From assembly GCF_001316105.1 (NCBI RefSeq), contig NZ_BBCP01000008.1, positions 1-64,000 of the forward strand: DNA of 64,000 nt, written 5' to 3'. This document shows positions 50,050 through 62,324 of the stretch, piece after piece; position 1 is the first letter of the stretch; the number at the start of each line of letters is the position of its first letter. Position numbers and translations under genes: made by a program. The notes under the pieces are model-generated. The model did no database searches and was not told where the DNA came from. It saw only the letters and a program-made list of their open reading frames with translations. Source of the DNA: Thermogymnomonas acidicola JCM 13583 (lineage in GTDB: Archaea > Thermoplasmatota > Thermoplasmata > Thermoplasmatales > Thermoplasmataceae).

Positions 50050-50833
50050 TCAGCCTCCTGAAGAGGGTGTCTGCCAGCCCTTCGGCAGCCCTGATCCCCG
50101 TTACTATCCGGAATGCCTCCAGTGCCTGATATATGAGCATCCAGAGGCCCGAGACCGCCGTACCGCCTGCATTCCTGACTCTCCTGAGAAACTGCGTGTC
50201 GACAGGGTTGTAGACCAGGTCAATGCCCACAATGCCAGCGTGGAGGCGAAAGCCCTCGAACGGGTCCGAAGCGCTGTTGGGCCACATCCCCCCCACGGGT
50301 GTGCAGTTTATCAGGACATCGAACTCCATCGACCTTGCTGTCCCGTAATCAACCGCCCTGGCACCCCCCCATTCACTGTCTCCCGGAGACCTCGAGATCA
50401 GTGTCACGTCAGACCCCCCCACCAGTGCAGCGGTAACCGCCCTGGCAGCACCCCCCCCTGTACCGGCCACAGCCACCCTCTTTCCCCCCCTGAGGTCGAG
50501 AGCATGCTTCCTGCACATGTCCGTGAAGCCCTGCAGGTCCGTGTTGTAGCCGATCAGCCTCCCGTCGTTCACGGTGACCAGGTTAACGGCACCTGACATT
50601 CGTGCGGAGCTGTCGATCTCGTGAAGGAAGCGCATGCTTGAGACCTTGTGCGGCACCGTGACGTTGAACCATGAAAAATTCCTGGATGCCCTCCTGAAGA
50701 AGGTCGGGACGAACTCTGGCCTTATGTCCACAGGAAGGTAATCGATCTCTACGCCGTAGATGCGCTCCAAACTGCTGTATATATAGGGGCTCCAGGTGTG
50801 CGAGACCGGGTGACCTATGATACCTGATAGCAT
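50036..50833 (-). CDS. aroE: shikimate dehydrogenase
   Basis: An intact 265-residue NADP enzyme that reduces 3-dehydroshikimate. IGHPVSHTWSPYIYSSLERI, FNVTVPHKVSSM (catalytic Lys) and GYNTDLQGF bind shikimate. VAVAGTGGGAARAVTAAL is the nucleotide loop, and NCTPVGGMWPNSASDPF follows. The extra Gly residues (GTGGG, VGGSD, WGG) lie on long runs and may be inflated. It starts one base before the aroB stop region and ends inside aroK, so the four aro genes are tightly packed. Confidence 0.95.
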   Translation of the reverse strand: MLSGIIGHPVSHTWSPYIYSSLERIYGVEIDYLPVDIRPEFVPTFFRRASRNFSWFNVTVPHKVSSMRFLHEIDSSARMSGAVNLVTVNDGRLIGYNTDLQGFTDMCRKHALDLRGGKRVAVAGTGGGAARAVTAALVGGSDVTLISRSPGDSEWGGARAVDYGTARSMEFDVLINCTPVGGMWPNSASDPFEGFRLHAGIVGIDLVYNPVDTQFLRRVRNAGGTAVSGLWMLIYQALEAFRIVTGIRAAEGLADTLFRRLSALG

Positions 50834-50834
50834 G

Positions 50835-51958
<1,124 letters not shown>

Positions 51959-52119
51959 TGCGTGATATTATGTGACACCTTAACTTAAATTTAGTTGCGC
52001 AGGTGAAACCCACCCTGAGATCTGCCTACCGAAATTCTGTATACAGTGCTGGATTTCGCAGTTCCGGTGGAGGAAACGTTGATATAATGAGATTCCCTAG
52101 TCAAGGCCGGTAGATCCCA

Positions 52120-54025
52120 TTGGGTTTCAGGGGGGGTTTAACTCCCTACGACGAAATAGACGTTGATGGATTCACAAAGATCGGCAACCACGGGATGATT
52201 GCCAACAACCGTTCTGCTGCCCTGGTGAGCATGAACGGCACAATCGACTGGGCGTGCCTGCCCAACTTCAACTCACCCCCCCCGTATTCTTCTCGATACT
52301 GGACAGGAAGAAGGGGGGGGCTATTTCCGCATCACGCCCCCCCTGGACACCTCCAACCTCTATGTCCACCAGTCATACAAGGACTTCACTAACGTACTGA
52401 TCACGGAGTTCGTGAGGAACAACAAGGTCATACTGAGGATAACGGACTTCATGCCCACATCGGAGTACTCCACCATCAGTTTTCCAGAGATACACAGGCT
52501 TGTGGAGACGCTCTCGGAGGAGGTGGATGTTGAGGTATCATTCAAGGTGGCCTTCGACTACGGCAGGAAGAGTGCAAGGATAGAGGAGAGGAAGCACGGC
52601 TACGTGTTCAAGGACACCAGGGAGAGCGTTGGCCTCGCCCTACCCTTCAAGCTGGAGAGGTTCAATGACAGGCTCAGCGGCACACTGCACCTGCCCAGGA
52701 GGAGTGCGAACTGGTTCGTGGCACTCCACGGTGTGGACCACATAGGAAAGATATCTGACTACAAGTCCTACGAGAGGCTCGAGGAAACTGTGAACTACTG
52801 GCAGAAGTGGTGCAACCAGAGCACCTATAACGGCCTCTACCACGGGGATGTCATCAGATCCGCACTTACCCTGAAGGGCCTGTTCTACGAGCCAACCGGC
52901 CTGATGGTTGCCGCACCCACGACGAGCCTCCCGGAGTGTGTGGGTGGAGAGAGGAACTGGGATTACAGGTACACTTGGATAAGGGACACCGCATACGTCA
53001 TAGAGGCCCTGGCAATGATAGGCTACAAGAGGGAGGCCACCAAGTTCCTCTATGACCTGATGCACATAATAGAGAGGGAGGGCAGGATAAGGACAATATA
53101 CAGCATAAACGAGGATTCGAACCTGAACGAGGAGGAACTCGACCTCGAGGGGGGTACAGGTTCTCGAGGCCAGTCAGGATAGGTAACAAGGCCTCTGAGC
53201 AGCTCCAGCTGGACGAGTACGGGTCCATAATAAATGCAGTGTACCACCTGCACAAGATAGGGGGGGCCTCATAAACTCCTACCTGTGGGACTTCGTTGGG
53301 GGGGAGACCCTTGACAAGATCTCGAAGATATGGAGGAACCCGGATTCGAGCATATGGGAGTTCAGGACAGAGCCCAAACACTATGTCTATTCCAAGCTGA
53401 TGTGCTGGGTTGCGTTCACGAGGGCAATAGAGATGGGCAGGGAGGAGGGGGGTTCTCCGGGCCCTACAGGAAGTGGAAGGCCACGGCAGACGAGATCAAG
53501 GAGGACATACTCAGGAACGGTTATGACCCTGAGCTGAACAGCTTCACGCAGTACTACGGGTCGAAGAGCGTGGACGCGGCTCTCCTCAGGATACCCATGG
53601 TGGGCTTCCTGCCTCCGGATGACCCGAGGATAACGGGCACTGTTGAGAGGATAGAGAAGGAACTGATGGTCAGGAACTTCCTCTTCAAGAGGTACACCGA
53701 AGACGATGGCTTCGCATGCCCAGACAACCCGTTCCTCCTCCTCTCCTTCTGGTATGTGGAGGACCTAATCATACTGAACAGGGTGGAGGAGGCAAAGGAA
53801 GTGTTCGAATCGCTGCTTGACAAGGCCAATGTCCTGGGGGGGCTCTTCTCCGAGGAGGTGGACCTGAACACGGGAGAGCTCATAGGCAACTTCCCGCAGG
53901 CCATAACCCACCTCGGCGTGATCAGGGTTGCCACAAAGCTCAACGAGGTGCTCAAGAGGAAGAACGGGAAGAGCGGGAATTCCATCGACACCAGGAAGAT
54001 AATAGACTTTTCCAGGTACTACTGA
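52120..54025 (+). CDS. GH15 glucoamylase/trehalase family glycosidase, frameshifted
   Basis: About 630 aa. The start IGNHGMIANNRSAALVSMNG and IDWACLPNFNSPPVFFSILD is the typical GH15 N-terminal beta domain. The catalytic (alpha/alpha)6 barrel carries GGERNWDYRYTWIRDTAYVI, WEFRTEPKHYVYSKLMCWVA (general acid Glu) and GELIGNFPQAITHLGVI (general base Glu upstream). Thermoplasmatales GH15 proteins include trehalases, so either trehalose or maltooligosaccharides may be the substrate. It has no signal peptide. Frame errors occur near 52277-52345, 53150, 53262-53268 and 53448. The TTG at 52120 follows a GATATAATG box at 52081-52089. Confidence 0.85.
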
Positions 54026-54989
54026 TAGACCTCCTCGCTCTTCTCGTATATGTGGCACCACACGCTGTGGTCACCATCCAGGGCCGTGGGTGCTGGCTCC
54101 ACACTGCACTTCTCAAATGCCGATGGGCACACCTTCCTGAAAATGCAGCCTCCCTCCGTGCTCACATGCCCGCCTGCAACGCTGTCTGATGCCTGTATCT
54201 CAGACCTCTGTATGCCCAGCACGCTCCCGGTGAGCACCCTGGTGTACGGGTGGGCCGGTGACGAGAGCACGGTCTTCGTCTCCCCCCGCACTCCACCACC
54301 TTCCCGTAGTACAGCACGGACACCCTGTTGCACATGAAGCGTATGACGTTTATGTCATGTGATATGTAGATGAATGTGATGGACATTGACCTCCTGAGGT
54401 CCCTGAGTAGGTTGAGTATCTCCGCCTGGATACTCACATCTAGCGAGCTTGTGGGTTCGTCCAGGATCAGGATCTTCTTCGGTGCAACGAGTGCACGGGC
54501 TATGGAGACCCTCTGCTTCTCACCTCCGCTCAGCTGTCCTGGATAGGACCACAGTTTGCCCTGAGGGATCCCCCCCACCTGCCTGGATATCTCAACTATC
54601 CTCTCCTCGTAGCGGTCCTTCGGCACATCTGAATTTATGAGCCCTGCCCTTATTATCCTGTACACCGGCTCCCGGGGGTTAAGTGAACCCACAGGGTCCT
54701 GGAACACTATGCCTATGTTCCTCCTTGCTAGGCTGACGTCCTTGCTCGAAGAGTAATCGATCTCCCTCCCTTCAAGGTAAATGCTTCCTGAGGTCGGCCT
54801 GTTTATGCCCAATATGGTCTTAGCAAGTGTGGACTTGCCTGAGCCTGTTTCCCCCCCCACTATGCCGTAGGAATCTCCGCGCCTCACGCCCAACGAGACG
54901 CCCTTGAGGGCCTCGGTGAAGCCCCCCCTACCCTTAACCCTGAACCTGACAACCAGGTCCCTAACATCGAGTATGTATTCACCTGGCAT
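54019..54989 (-). CDS. oppF: oligopeptide ABC transporter ATP-binding protein (OppF-like), one frameshift
   Basis: Walker A is [14 protein letters not shown], with one extra Gly from the C8 run at 54851-54858. The Q loop is FQDPVGSLNPR, the signature LSGGEKQRVSIA, Walker B ILILDEPTSSLDVS and the switch His ISHD. The C-terminal oligopeptide-family domain with Cys residues (TEGGCIFRKVCPSAFEKC) continues in another frame after C6 near 54281. Length is about 322 aa. It is preceded directly by oppD with an 11-base overlap. Confidence 0.92.
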
Positions 54990-55982
54990 ACAACCAGCAC
55001 TTCACCATCCTGTCATTGACAGTTACATCTGGAGGCATGCTGACGCACTTCTCGAAGGAGAGCGGGCAGCGCGGCTGGAACGGGCAGCCAGGGGGGGCAG
55101 GTGCCTGAGGTCCGGAGGTTCCCCCTGCGATACCGGGAGGTCAGGTGAATCGTAAAAGCCATGCGGTATAGAGGACATCAGCGTCTTCGTGTACGGGTGC
55201 ATGGGCCTCTCGATTATCTCCTCCGCGGGCCCAGATTCCAGAACCCTCCCTGCGTACATAACGTATATCCTGTCACACAGCTGGGCTGCCACAGATATGT
55301 CGTGCGTAATTATTAGAAGGCTAACCCCCCCAGTCTCCCGCCTGATCTTCTCAATGAGGGATATTATCTTCAGCTGGACCAGGCATCCAGGCCGGTCGTT
55401 GGCTCATCCATTATGAGCAGTTCAGGTTCCTGCAGGAGCGCCGAGGCTATCGCTACCCTCTGCCTCATGCCCCCCCGGAGAGCTGGTGGGGGGTACTTTT
55501 CCAGTATGCCCTCTGGGTTCTCTATGTTCATATCTGCCAGTGTGCGCACTATCCTCTTCAGGGCCTCCTTCCTCCTCCCCCCCTTCTGCGTCACTCCCGG
55601 ATCCTTTACCGAAAGGGATTCCATGAGCTGAAAGCCTACCGTGTACACGGGGTTGAGGGACACCAGTGGCTCCTGGAACACCATAGACACGCCCCTGCCC
55701 CCTGAACCTGTTGCCACCCTCCTTGAGGGTCGGCCCGACCTTTTCGTTCTTGAACCTTATCGCCCCCCCGGATTCGTGCACGGCGGGTGGAGAATCCAGG
55801 AGGCCCATGATGGCGTTCGCAAGGGTCGACTTGCCAGAACCGCTCTCGCCAACAATGCCGACCCTCTCGCCCTTCCTCACTTCCATGTTTATGTCCCTGA
55901 GAACAGGCAACCTCTGGCCGTCGGATAAGAAACTCACGTTGAGGTTTTCCACGGCCACTATGCTGTCGTTCAACTCACCCAT
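54979..55982 (-). CDS. oppD: oligopeptide ABC transporter ATP-binding protein (OppD-like), frameshifted
   Basis: Walker [22 protein letters not shown] loop [15 protein letters not shown], signature [12 protein letters not shown] (read after correcting the GGCC run near 55470-55490), Walker [14 protein letters not shown] and [20 protein letters not shown] are present. The C-terminal Cys motif ([15 protein letters not shown]) is recovered after a frame error near 55090. Other errors lie near 55325, 55378 and 55695. Length is about 335 aa. MGELNDS at 55982 is taken as the start, although MYVEGYR 21 bases upstream is possible. Confidence 0.9.
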
Positions 55983-56024
55983 CCTGTAGCCTTCAACATA
56001 CATAAGGCCTGCTATCACCCCCCC

Positions 56025-57187
56025 CTAGTTCAGGTCGCTGGCCTCCACGGACCTGACCTTTATGTCCCTCTTGGCCAGTTCAGGAAGAAGAGCTTCGGAG
56101 GGACTATCTGCTCCGGAGGCTTCACGCCCTTCCCCCCCTTTATTGTGCCCGAGGCCACCATCTGTGCAACTATTGATCCCGGCACGCCCACCTGTTTCTG
56201 CGATGCCGACATCCTCAGCCTCTCGTCATACTTAAAGTCAACAGTGATCACGACCCTCTTCTCCCTTCCAGCTTCCTTGCCCCCCCTTACCTCCACAACA
56301 GTCCTCTCATAGTCCATGACCTGGATGCCCTCTGGCGGCGTGAGCTTGCCCTGCTGCCTCAGGAAGTTTATGAAGAATTCCCTAGGCACTATCTCGGCAC
56401 CATTGACCTTGACCTTCTCCGTGGAGCCGAAGCCCATGTCCACAACCTGCTTCAGGAGCAGTATATCCCTGCTGCCCTCCAGCCACTCCACGTACCTTAT
56501 GCCCTTCTGCCTGAAACTCTCAGGCATGGTCGCTATCTCAGAGTGCAGTGTCCTGTAAACTGCAAACTGCCCTATTTCAGGGCCGAAGTCATAGACCTCA
56601 GACCTTGAGAGGGGGGGAGGGCTCTCCACGAACTTGCCGTCCTCGAAGTGGACGGCGTTCATGGTCATCTCGTCAATCATTGTCAGCGGTGACCATGTGA
56701 ACAAGTACGGGGCGTTTGGCGTCCTGTCCGCCCACCCGTCCCTTATTACCACGCTCTCTGCGGTATCCATCCTGTTCACCGCATAAGATGCCGCCACGGA
56801 GGATATGCCCGGCTGTGCCCCCCCATCCCTATTATGGCCAGCACACCCTCCCTGGCGAAGGTGTCGTCGAGCTCCATCTGTTTCCTTGTCATGTGGAACA
56901 GGCCGCCGAAGTCTATGTATGGCACCTTCGCCTGCAGGCAGGCCTTCATGACGTCCAGGTTGAAGTAATACTGCGCCGCGTTTATCACCACGTCCGAGCC
57001 CTTCAGGGTCCTGGAGAGCTCCTCGTGGTTCCTGATGTCCACCCGCCTGAATGATACCCTGGGGGTCCTCAAACCTCTTCTCCTGGAGGTCAATGACCTG
57101 GATGTGCTCTGTATCCTTGCTGGCCAGGAGATCCCTTATGGCCGCGCTCCCAGTGATCCCAGAGCCTCCCACCACGGCAAACTTCAT
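56025..57187 (-). CDS. saccharopine dehydrogenase-family oxidoreductase, frameshifted
   Basis: About 388 aa. The N-terminal Rossmann motif VVGGSGITGSAAIRDLL and IQVIDLQEKR, followed by SDVVINAAQYYFNLDVMKAC and VPYIDFGGLFHMTRKQMELD, are those of the saccharopine dehydrogenase / lysine 6-dehydrogenase family. The C-terminal half has GAQPGISSVAASYAVNRMD. Frame errors lie at 57060, 56817-56822 and 56085. The end reads ELAKRDIKVRSVEASDLN at 56025. The size and the neighbouring aminotransferase and aldehyde dehydrogenase favour a lysine-type dehydrogenase, an inference that remains open. CTATTTATTTG lies 25 bases before the ATG. Confidence 0.7.
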
Positions 57188-57220
57188 ACTTGTTTACAGT
57201 GTATTGACAAATAAATAGTT

Positions 57221-57265
57221 GTCGATCGACCTTTGAAAATTGTATCCAGCAAACTCGTTTGCTGG
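57221..57265. promoter_or_regulatory. two palindromes in a divergent promoter region, probable operators
   Basis: GTCGATCGAC (57221-57230) is a perfect 10-base palindrome just upstream of the minus-strand TATA box. CCAGCAAAC-TC-GTTTGCTGG (57246-57265) has 9-base arms around two bases. They lie in the 187-base gap between the saccharopine dehydrogenase-like gene and the aminotransferase gene, whose own box ACTACATATACCC is near 57330-57342. Regulator-binding sites for this pair are the simplest reading. Confidence 0.5.
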
Positions 57266-57374
57266 AAAAATAAAAAAGTAGCAGACCCAGTGATATAGAA
57301 AAATTACAGCAAAATGCCGATGGATCAAAAAACTACATATACCCAGAAGGCAATACACATATCGATGATATTTT

Positions 57375-58756
57375 ATGGAGGCAGAAAACCTGAACCGATC
57401 GGAAAGTCACACTCGGAGGGAGTGGAACTCCTCCAGGTCTGAGAGGCTTTTTGAGAGGCAGAAGAAGCTTATACCCAGCGGGGGGGCAAGTTCCCTGATG
57501 AGGACGTCCTCGTGGGACCCGTACCCGCTGTTCATACAGAGGGGGGGCAAGGGGTCCAGAATATGGGATGTTGACGGAAACGAGTACATAGACTTCCTCA
57601 TGGCCTTCGGGCCGCTGATCAACGGGCACTCGCACCCCCCCAAGATAAACAACGCAGTGAAGAAACAGATGAGGAACGGGTACCTGTTCGGTGCGCCAAA
57701 CGAGCTGGAATACAAGCTTGCAAGAATGTTCATGAAGTTTGTGCCGAACCAGGACAGGGTGATATTTGCACTGAGCGGTTCCGACGCCACGTTCAATGCG
57801 ATCAGGATCGCCAGGGCTGCAACCGGCAAAGACGTTATACTGAAGTTCGAGGGGGGGCACTACCATGGCCTTCACGACTATGCGGCGATTTCCGTGGAGT
57901 CGCCTCCGGTTGTGAGCGGCCTGAGGTGGTTCCCGAGGCCACTGGCATACACAGCTGGCATACCGAGCGAGGTCCTCGACACCGTGGTTGTTGCGAACTG
58001 GAACGACGTGGAGAGCCTGGAGAGGATACTGAAGATAAGGGGGGGCAACGAGATAGCGGCCATAATAATGGAGCCCATAATGGCCAACTCCAGCGTGATA
58101 CTGCCGGACGACGACTACCTTAGGGCCGTGCGGGAACTCGCTGATGAGTACAACATACTCATGATAATGGACGAGGTCATAACTGGCTTCAGGGTGAGCG
58201 AGGGTGGTGCACAGAAGCTCTACGGGGTTCAGCCAGACCTCTCCACATGGGCCAAGGCCTTGGGCAACGGGCTCACAATATCAGCAATATCCGGAAAGAA
58301 AGAGTACATGGAACTGATAGGAAACGGCGTTGCGTACGGCGGCACTTACTTCGCGTCTCCGATTGCACTGGCGGGCGCACTCGAGAACCTGAGGCTGCTG
58401 GCCTACAACGACTTCGAGCCCTACAGGTACCTGAAGAGGATCACAAGGAAGATGGCCAAGGGCATTGAGGAGGTTGCGGACGAGCTTGACGAGGACATAC
58501 TGGTCACATGGGAGACAGGCCTCCTGTCTTTCATATTCACCAAGAGGAAGAGTGTCAGGAACTACAGGGAGAGCATTGACAGCGACTGGGAGAAGTACAA
58601 GAAGCTGCAGCGCTACATGCTCAGGAGGGGCATATACCTGCACCCGGACATGTTCGAGAGGATACCCCTTTCCACGCAGCACACGGAAGAAGACATAGAT
58701 GCCTTCATCATGCACTCAGGGAGAGCCTGAAGGAATACAGGGAGAAGGAGGAGTGA
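57375..58756 (+). CDS. class III aminotransferase, glutamate-1-semialdehyde aminomutase-like
   Basis: About 460 aa, PLP-dependent. LIPSGGASSLMRTSSWDPYP, DVDGNEYIDFLMAFGPLING, FALSGSDATFNAIRIARAAT, FEGGHYHGLHDYA, and NILMIMDEVITGFRVSEGGA (PLP Asp) followed by STWAKALGNGLTISAISG (Schiff-base Lys) match the GSA-aminomutase branch. Here it sits opposite a lysine dehydrogenase-like gene and an aminoaldehyde dehydrogenase, so an amino-acid aminotransferase is more likely than tetrapyrrole synthesis. The frame slips by one base near 58711. The corrected tail ALRESLKEYREKEE ends at 58756, only 5 bases before the end of the convergent aldehyde dehydrogenase gene. Confidence 0.82.
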
Positions 58757-58761
58757 CCTCC

Positions 58762-60289
58762 TCATGGCTCCCCCCGTATATCTGGTAGTACCAGGACTTC
58801 CTTATTTTTCCAGATATGTCGACGTAGACGTGCTTGGGGGGGTTCGTGAACTCCTCCAGTGAGAAGATCGATGTGGAGGCACCGAAGCCCGAGCGCTTGA
58901 GGGGGGGTGACCAGGGCATCTCCGACGGTATCGGGGCGTGGTCATTGACCCAGACGGTGCCGAACCTCAGGTCCCTGGAGGCCCTCATGGCCCTTGCCAC
59001 ATCCCTTGTCCAGACGGAGGATGCCAGGCCGTACACCACGTTGTTGGCCCTCTCTATGGCCTCCTGGTATGTGGAGAAGCGGAGCACCGACAGGACTGGC
59101 CCGAATATCTCCTCCTGCACCACGCGTGCACCATCGTTATCCACCTCCACAACTGTGGGCCTCAGGAAGAAGCCCCCCCTCTCGCCATTGCCGGAGCCAT
59201 CGAGCACCACGTTGCCCTCCCTCCTCGCTACCTCTATATAACCGTTCACACGCCTGAACTGGTCCTCCGACACCACCGGCCCCCCCATGTCCGTCTTCGG
59301 GTCCATTGGATCGCCGACCCTGACCTTCCTCAGCTTCTCCAGCAGCCTTGCAAGGAACCTGTCATAGACACTCTCGTGCACGTACAGCCTGGTGGCCGCA
59401 CCGCAGTCCTGGCCAGTGTTCATGAGTGAGCCCACAACGGCACCCTCGGTTGCGGCCTCGATGTCCGCGTCCTCGAACACTATGAAAGGTGCCTTGCCGC
59501 CCAGCTCCAGGGACAGCTTCTTGACCGTGGACGAGGCCAGGGATGCTATCCTGGAGCCCACCTCCGTGGAACCTGTGAATGCTATCATGTCTACCTTGCT
59601 GTTCCTCGAGATCTCCTCCCCCCCGATCACTGACCCTGGTCCCGTGACCAGGTTGAAGGCCCCCCCTTGGGTATGCCCAGTGAATGTATGAGGGATGCGA
59701 GCTTGATAGCAGTGAGCGGCGTGTTTGATGCGGGCTTGAGCACCACGGTGTTGCCCATCAGGAGTGGTGGTATTGCTCTCCAGGCCACCATCATGAGCGG
59801 GTAGTTCCATGGGACTATGACACCGACCACGCCCACGGGCTCACGCCTCAGGATGCTGGTGCCCTCCTGCAGGTATTCATGGGCCGCTATGCCGTTCTCA
59901 ACCCTCGATGCGCCAGCGAAGAACTTTATGTTGTCTATGGTGGCCCCCCCGATATCGTAGTCTGCGGCCTGCTTCACGGGTTTTCCCGTGTTGAGCACCT
60001 CCAGCCTCATGAACTCCTGCTTCTCCCTCTCGATCATCTGAGCCAGCCTGTAGACGATCTCAGCCCTCTCGGCCGGCGTCATCCTCGGCCATGGGCCGTG
60101 GTCGAACGCGTCCCTGGCCGCATCTATGGCCCTCCTGACATCTTCCACCGTGCCCCCCCTCTGGACCCTCCCGATATCCTCCCTTGTAGCCGGATTCACA
60201 AGGCTGTAGGTGCTCCCGTCGGATGACTGCGACCACTCGCCACCTATGTACATCATGTTCTCACTAAATTTTTCCACCGTCATGGTCAT
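58762..60289 (-). CDS. aminoaldehyde (gamma-aminobutyraldehyde-type) dehydrogenase, one frameshift
   Basis: An NAD-dependent aldehyde dehydrogenase of about 505 aa. VGVIVPWNYPLMMVAWRAIP, LKPASNTPLTA, FTGSTEVGSRI, the general base Glu in LSLELGGKAPFIVF and the catalytic Cys in NTGQDCGAATRLYV are clear. GQDC followed by AATR resembles PatD/YdcW and betaine aldehyde dehydrogenases. The frame is lost at C6 near 59661. Four C at 58770-58775 would give the ending YYQIYGEP at 58762. The gene lies between oppC and the aminotransferase. A TTTATTAGG-type box precedes the ATG. Confidence 0.87.
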
Positions 60290-60335
60290 CTACCTATAAT
60301 ATGTCTATATGTAATGTTCACCTAATAAATTTTTT

Positions 60336-61290
60336 TTAATTTGACTGGCCGGTGTCCTTTATAAGTACCAGCGGCCTATCCTCGTCGGCCTTCCTGGGCA
60401 CGCGCCTGATGATGTGCGGCCTGAGGTTCACGTCCAGGGCGTCCCTGAGGCCCTCTCCGAGCAAGCCGAAGCCCAGCACGATGAGGAATATGAAGGCTGC
60501 AGGTATAAGGCCCTCCCACGGGTATGTGTAAAGAGTTGTTGTCAGGGACGAGGCCATGAGGCCCAGTTCCGGAGTGCCCACCGGTATGCCAACGCCGAGG
60601 AAGCCCAGAGTGGAGATCGTGAGGAGCGCGGTGCCGAAGTCCATGGTGGCATACACGATCATTGTGGGCAGTATGTTCGGCAGTATGTCATGGCGCAGGA
60701 TGTAGGGGAACGATAGGTCCATGGCCTTCGAGGCTGTCACGAAGTCCTGCGCTGTGACCTCCAGGACACTCCCCCTTGCCAGCCTCACATAGGGCGGCCA
60801 CCACACTATCATGACCGAAAGCATGGCGTGCGGGATGCTCGGCCCGAGCGTGGCGGCTATTGCAAGGGCCATGATTATGCTGGGGGGGAATGCGAGGAAC
60901 AGGTCGGTGAGCCTCATTATCACCTCTTCCGCCGCGCCCCCCCTGAAGTAGCCGGCGATGCTGCCCAGGAGTATGCCGATGAGGAGGGAGAAGAGGACTA
61001 TACCTGCCGGCATGGCCATGTCTATGGGCATGGCCGCGATTATCCTCGAGAATATGTCTCGGCCCAGGGCATCCGTGCCGAAGATGTGTTGCATGCTCGG
61101 GGGGGGAGGTTCGCAGCGGAAAGGTCGAGGCGGTACGGGTTGTAGGGCACCATCTGGTGCCCAGTATGGAGTAAAGCACTGCCAGCAATACGAAAAAGGC
61201 TGACAGGACAAGCCCAGCCATGGACAGCCTGTTCTGGTAGATGTCCCCGAGGACCTTCCTTGCACCCCCAATTAGCCCTGCCTGCTTCAC
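60336..61290 (-). CDS. oppC: peptide ABC transporter permease (OppC/DppC-like), one frameshift
   Basis: About 315 aa. The N-terminal cytoplasmic stretch and span (LSMAGLVLSAFFVLLAVLYS) lead to HIFGTDALGRDIFSRIIAAM, the family signature after the extracytoplasmic loop, and five more spans. The ABC-contact loop is FVTASKAMDLSFPYILRHDI. The frame is lost in the 61100-61160 stretch (C7 and neighbours). The GTG start overlaps the oppB stop. The tail RVPRKADEDRPLVLIKDTGQ is longer than usual. It is followed after 46 bases by the aldehyde dehydrogenase gene rather than oppD. Confidence 0.9.
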
Positions 61291-62286
61291 CTGGCATCAC
61301 CCGAGAGCGTTATCCTTGGGTCTAGGACGGCGTAGAGTATGTCTGCTATGAGGTTCACTATGATAACAACAGCGGTGAACACAACAACAACCGCAACCAG
61401 GGCAGGGTAGTCGTCTGAAACCACTGCGTTGTAGGCGAACCTGCCGATGCCTGGCCATGAAAAGAGCTCCTCGACAACAACCGTGCCGGACACGAGCCAC
61501 CCGAACATCACAGCTATGACAGTGTTCGATTCTATCAACCCGGTCCTGAGGATGTGCCTCCTCTGCACGAGCTTCTCATCGATGCCCTTGGCGTACGCTG
61601 TCTTGACATATGGCAGCCACTTCACGTTGAGTATGCCCGACCTCGTGATCCTGGTTACCAGCCGAAGTTCAGGAACGCCAGGGTGAGGGCCGGGAGTATC
61701 AGGTGGTACATCCCGTTCACAAAGTCCTGGAAGTGGCCGGTTATAAGCGAGTCCAGGACGAATATGCCAGTTATCCTCGGAGGAGGGGGGGTCAGCGTTG
61801 GTGAGTACATGCACTTATCGGGAACAGGCCCAGGTCGGATGAAAGTACCATTATTGCGAGTGCAGCGCCAAGGAACGTTGGTGTGGCCCATGAGGCCAGG
61901 TAGAAAACCCTTATTGCAGAATCCTTCTTGTTGCCGAAGTTCATGGCAGAGATGTATCCTAGGCCCACGCCCAGGATGATAAGGATCACGAAGGATGCTA
62001 TGACCAGCTCCAGTGTGTTGGGAAAATAGAACTCTATCTCGGAGAGGACGGACTTGCCCGTCTCCGGGTCGATGCCGAAGTTGCCCGTTAGGTAAGACTT
62101 AAGGAAGATTCCGAGCTGGACATAGATCGGGGGGGCGTTGAGGTGGTATTCCTGTATCACGTACTGCACCGTGGAGGCCCTGGCCTTAGGGCCAGCCCAG
62201 AGCCTGGCAGGATCCGGGCTCAGTAGGTGTGAGATCAGGAATACGATTATTATCGTCCCGATGAGCAGGAGTATGCCCTCGGCCAC
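61287..62286 (-). CDS. oppB: peptide ABC transporter permease (OppB/DppB-like), frameshifted
   Basis: About 335 aa with six spans. The sequence runs EGILLLIGTIIIVFLISHLL, a large extracytoplasmic loop, SYLTGNFGIDPETGKSVLSE, then VTRITRSGILNVKWLPYVKT and AYAKGIDEKLVQRRHILRTG (the ABC-contact loop) and ELFSWPGIGRFAYNAVVSDD. Frame errors lie near 61812 (before MYSPTLTPP) and 61660. The upstream frame extends further (ELAVYISKRV), so the true start is up to 12 codons before the GTG at 62286, with no clear ATG. It overlaps oppC and follows oppA. Confidence 0.88.
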
Positions 62287-62324
62287 CCTCTTTGAGATGT
62301 AGACTGCGAGCTCACGCCTAGAGA

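Noticed and set aside
57375-58756. glutamate-1-semialdehyde aminomutase for haem synthesis
   Set aside because: No other tetrapyrrole gene is nearby and the neighbours are catabolic. The family resemblance alone does not fix the function.
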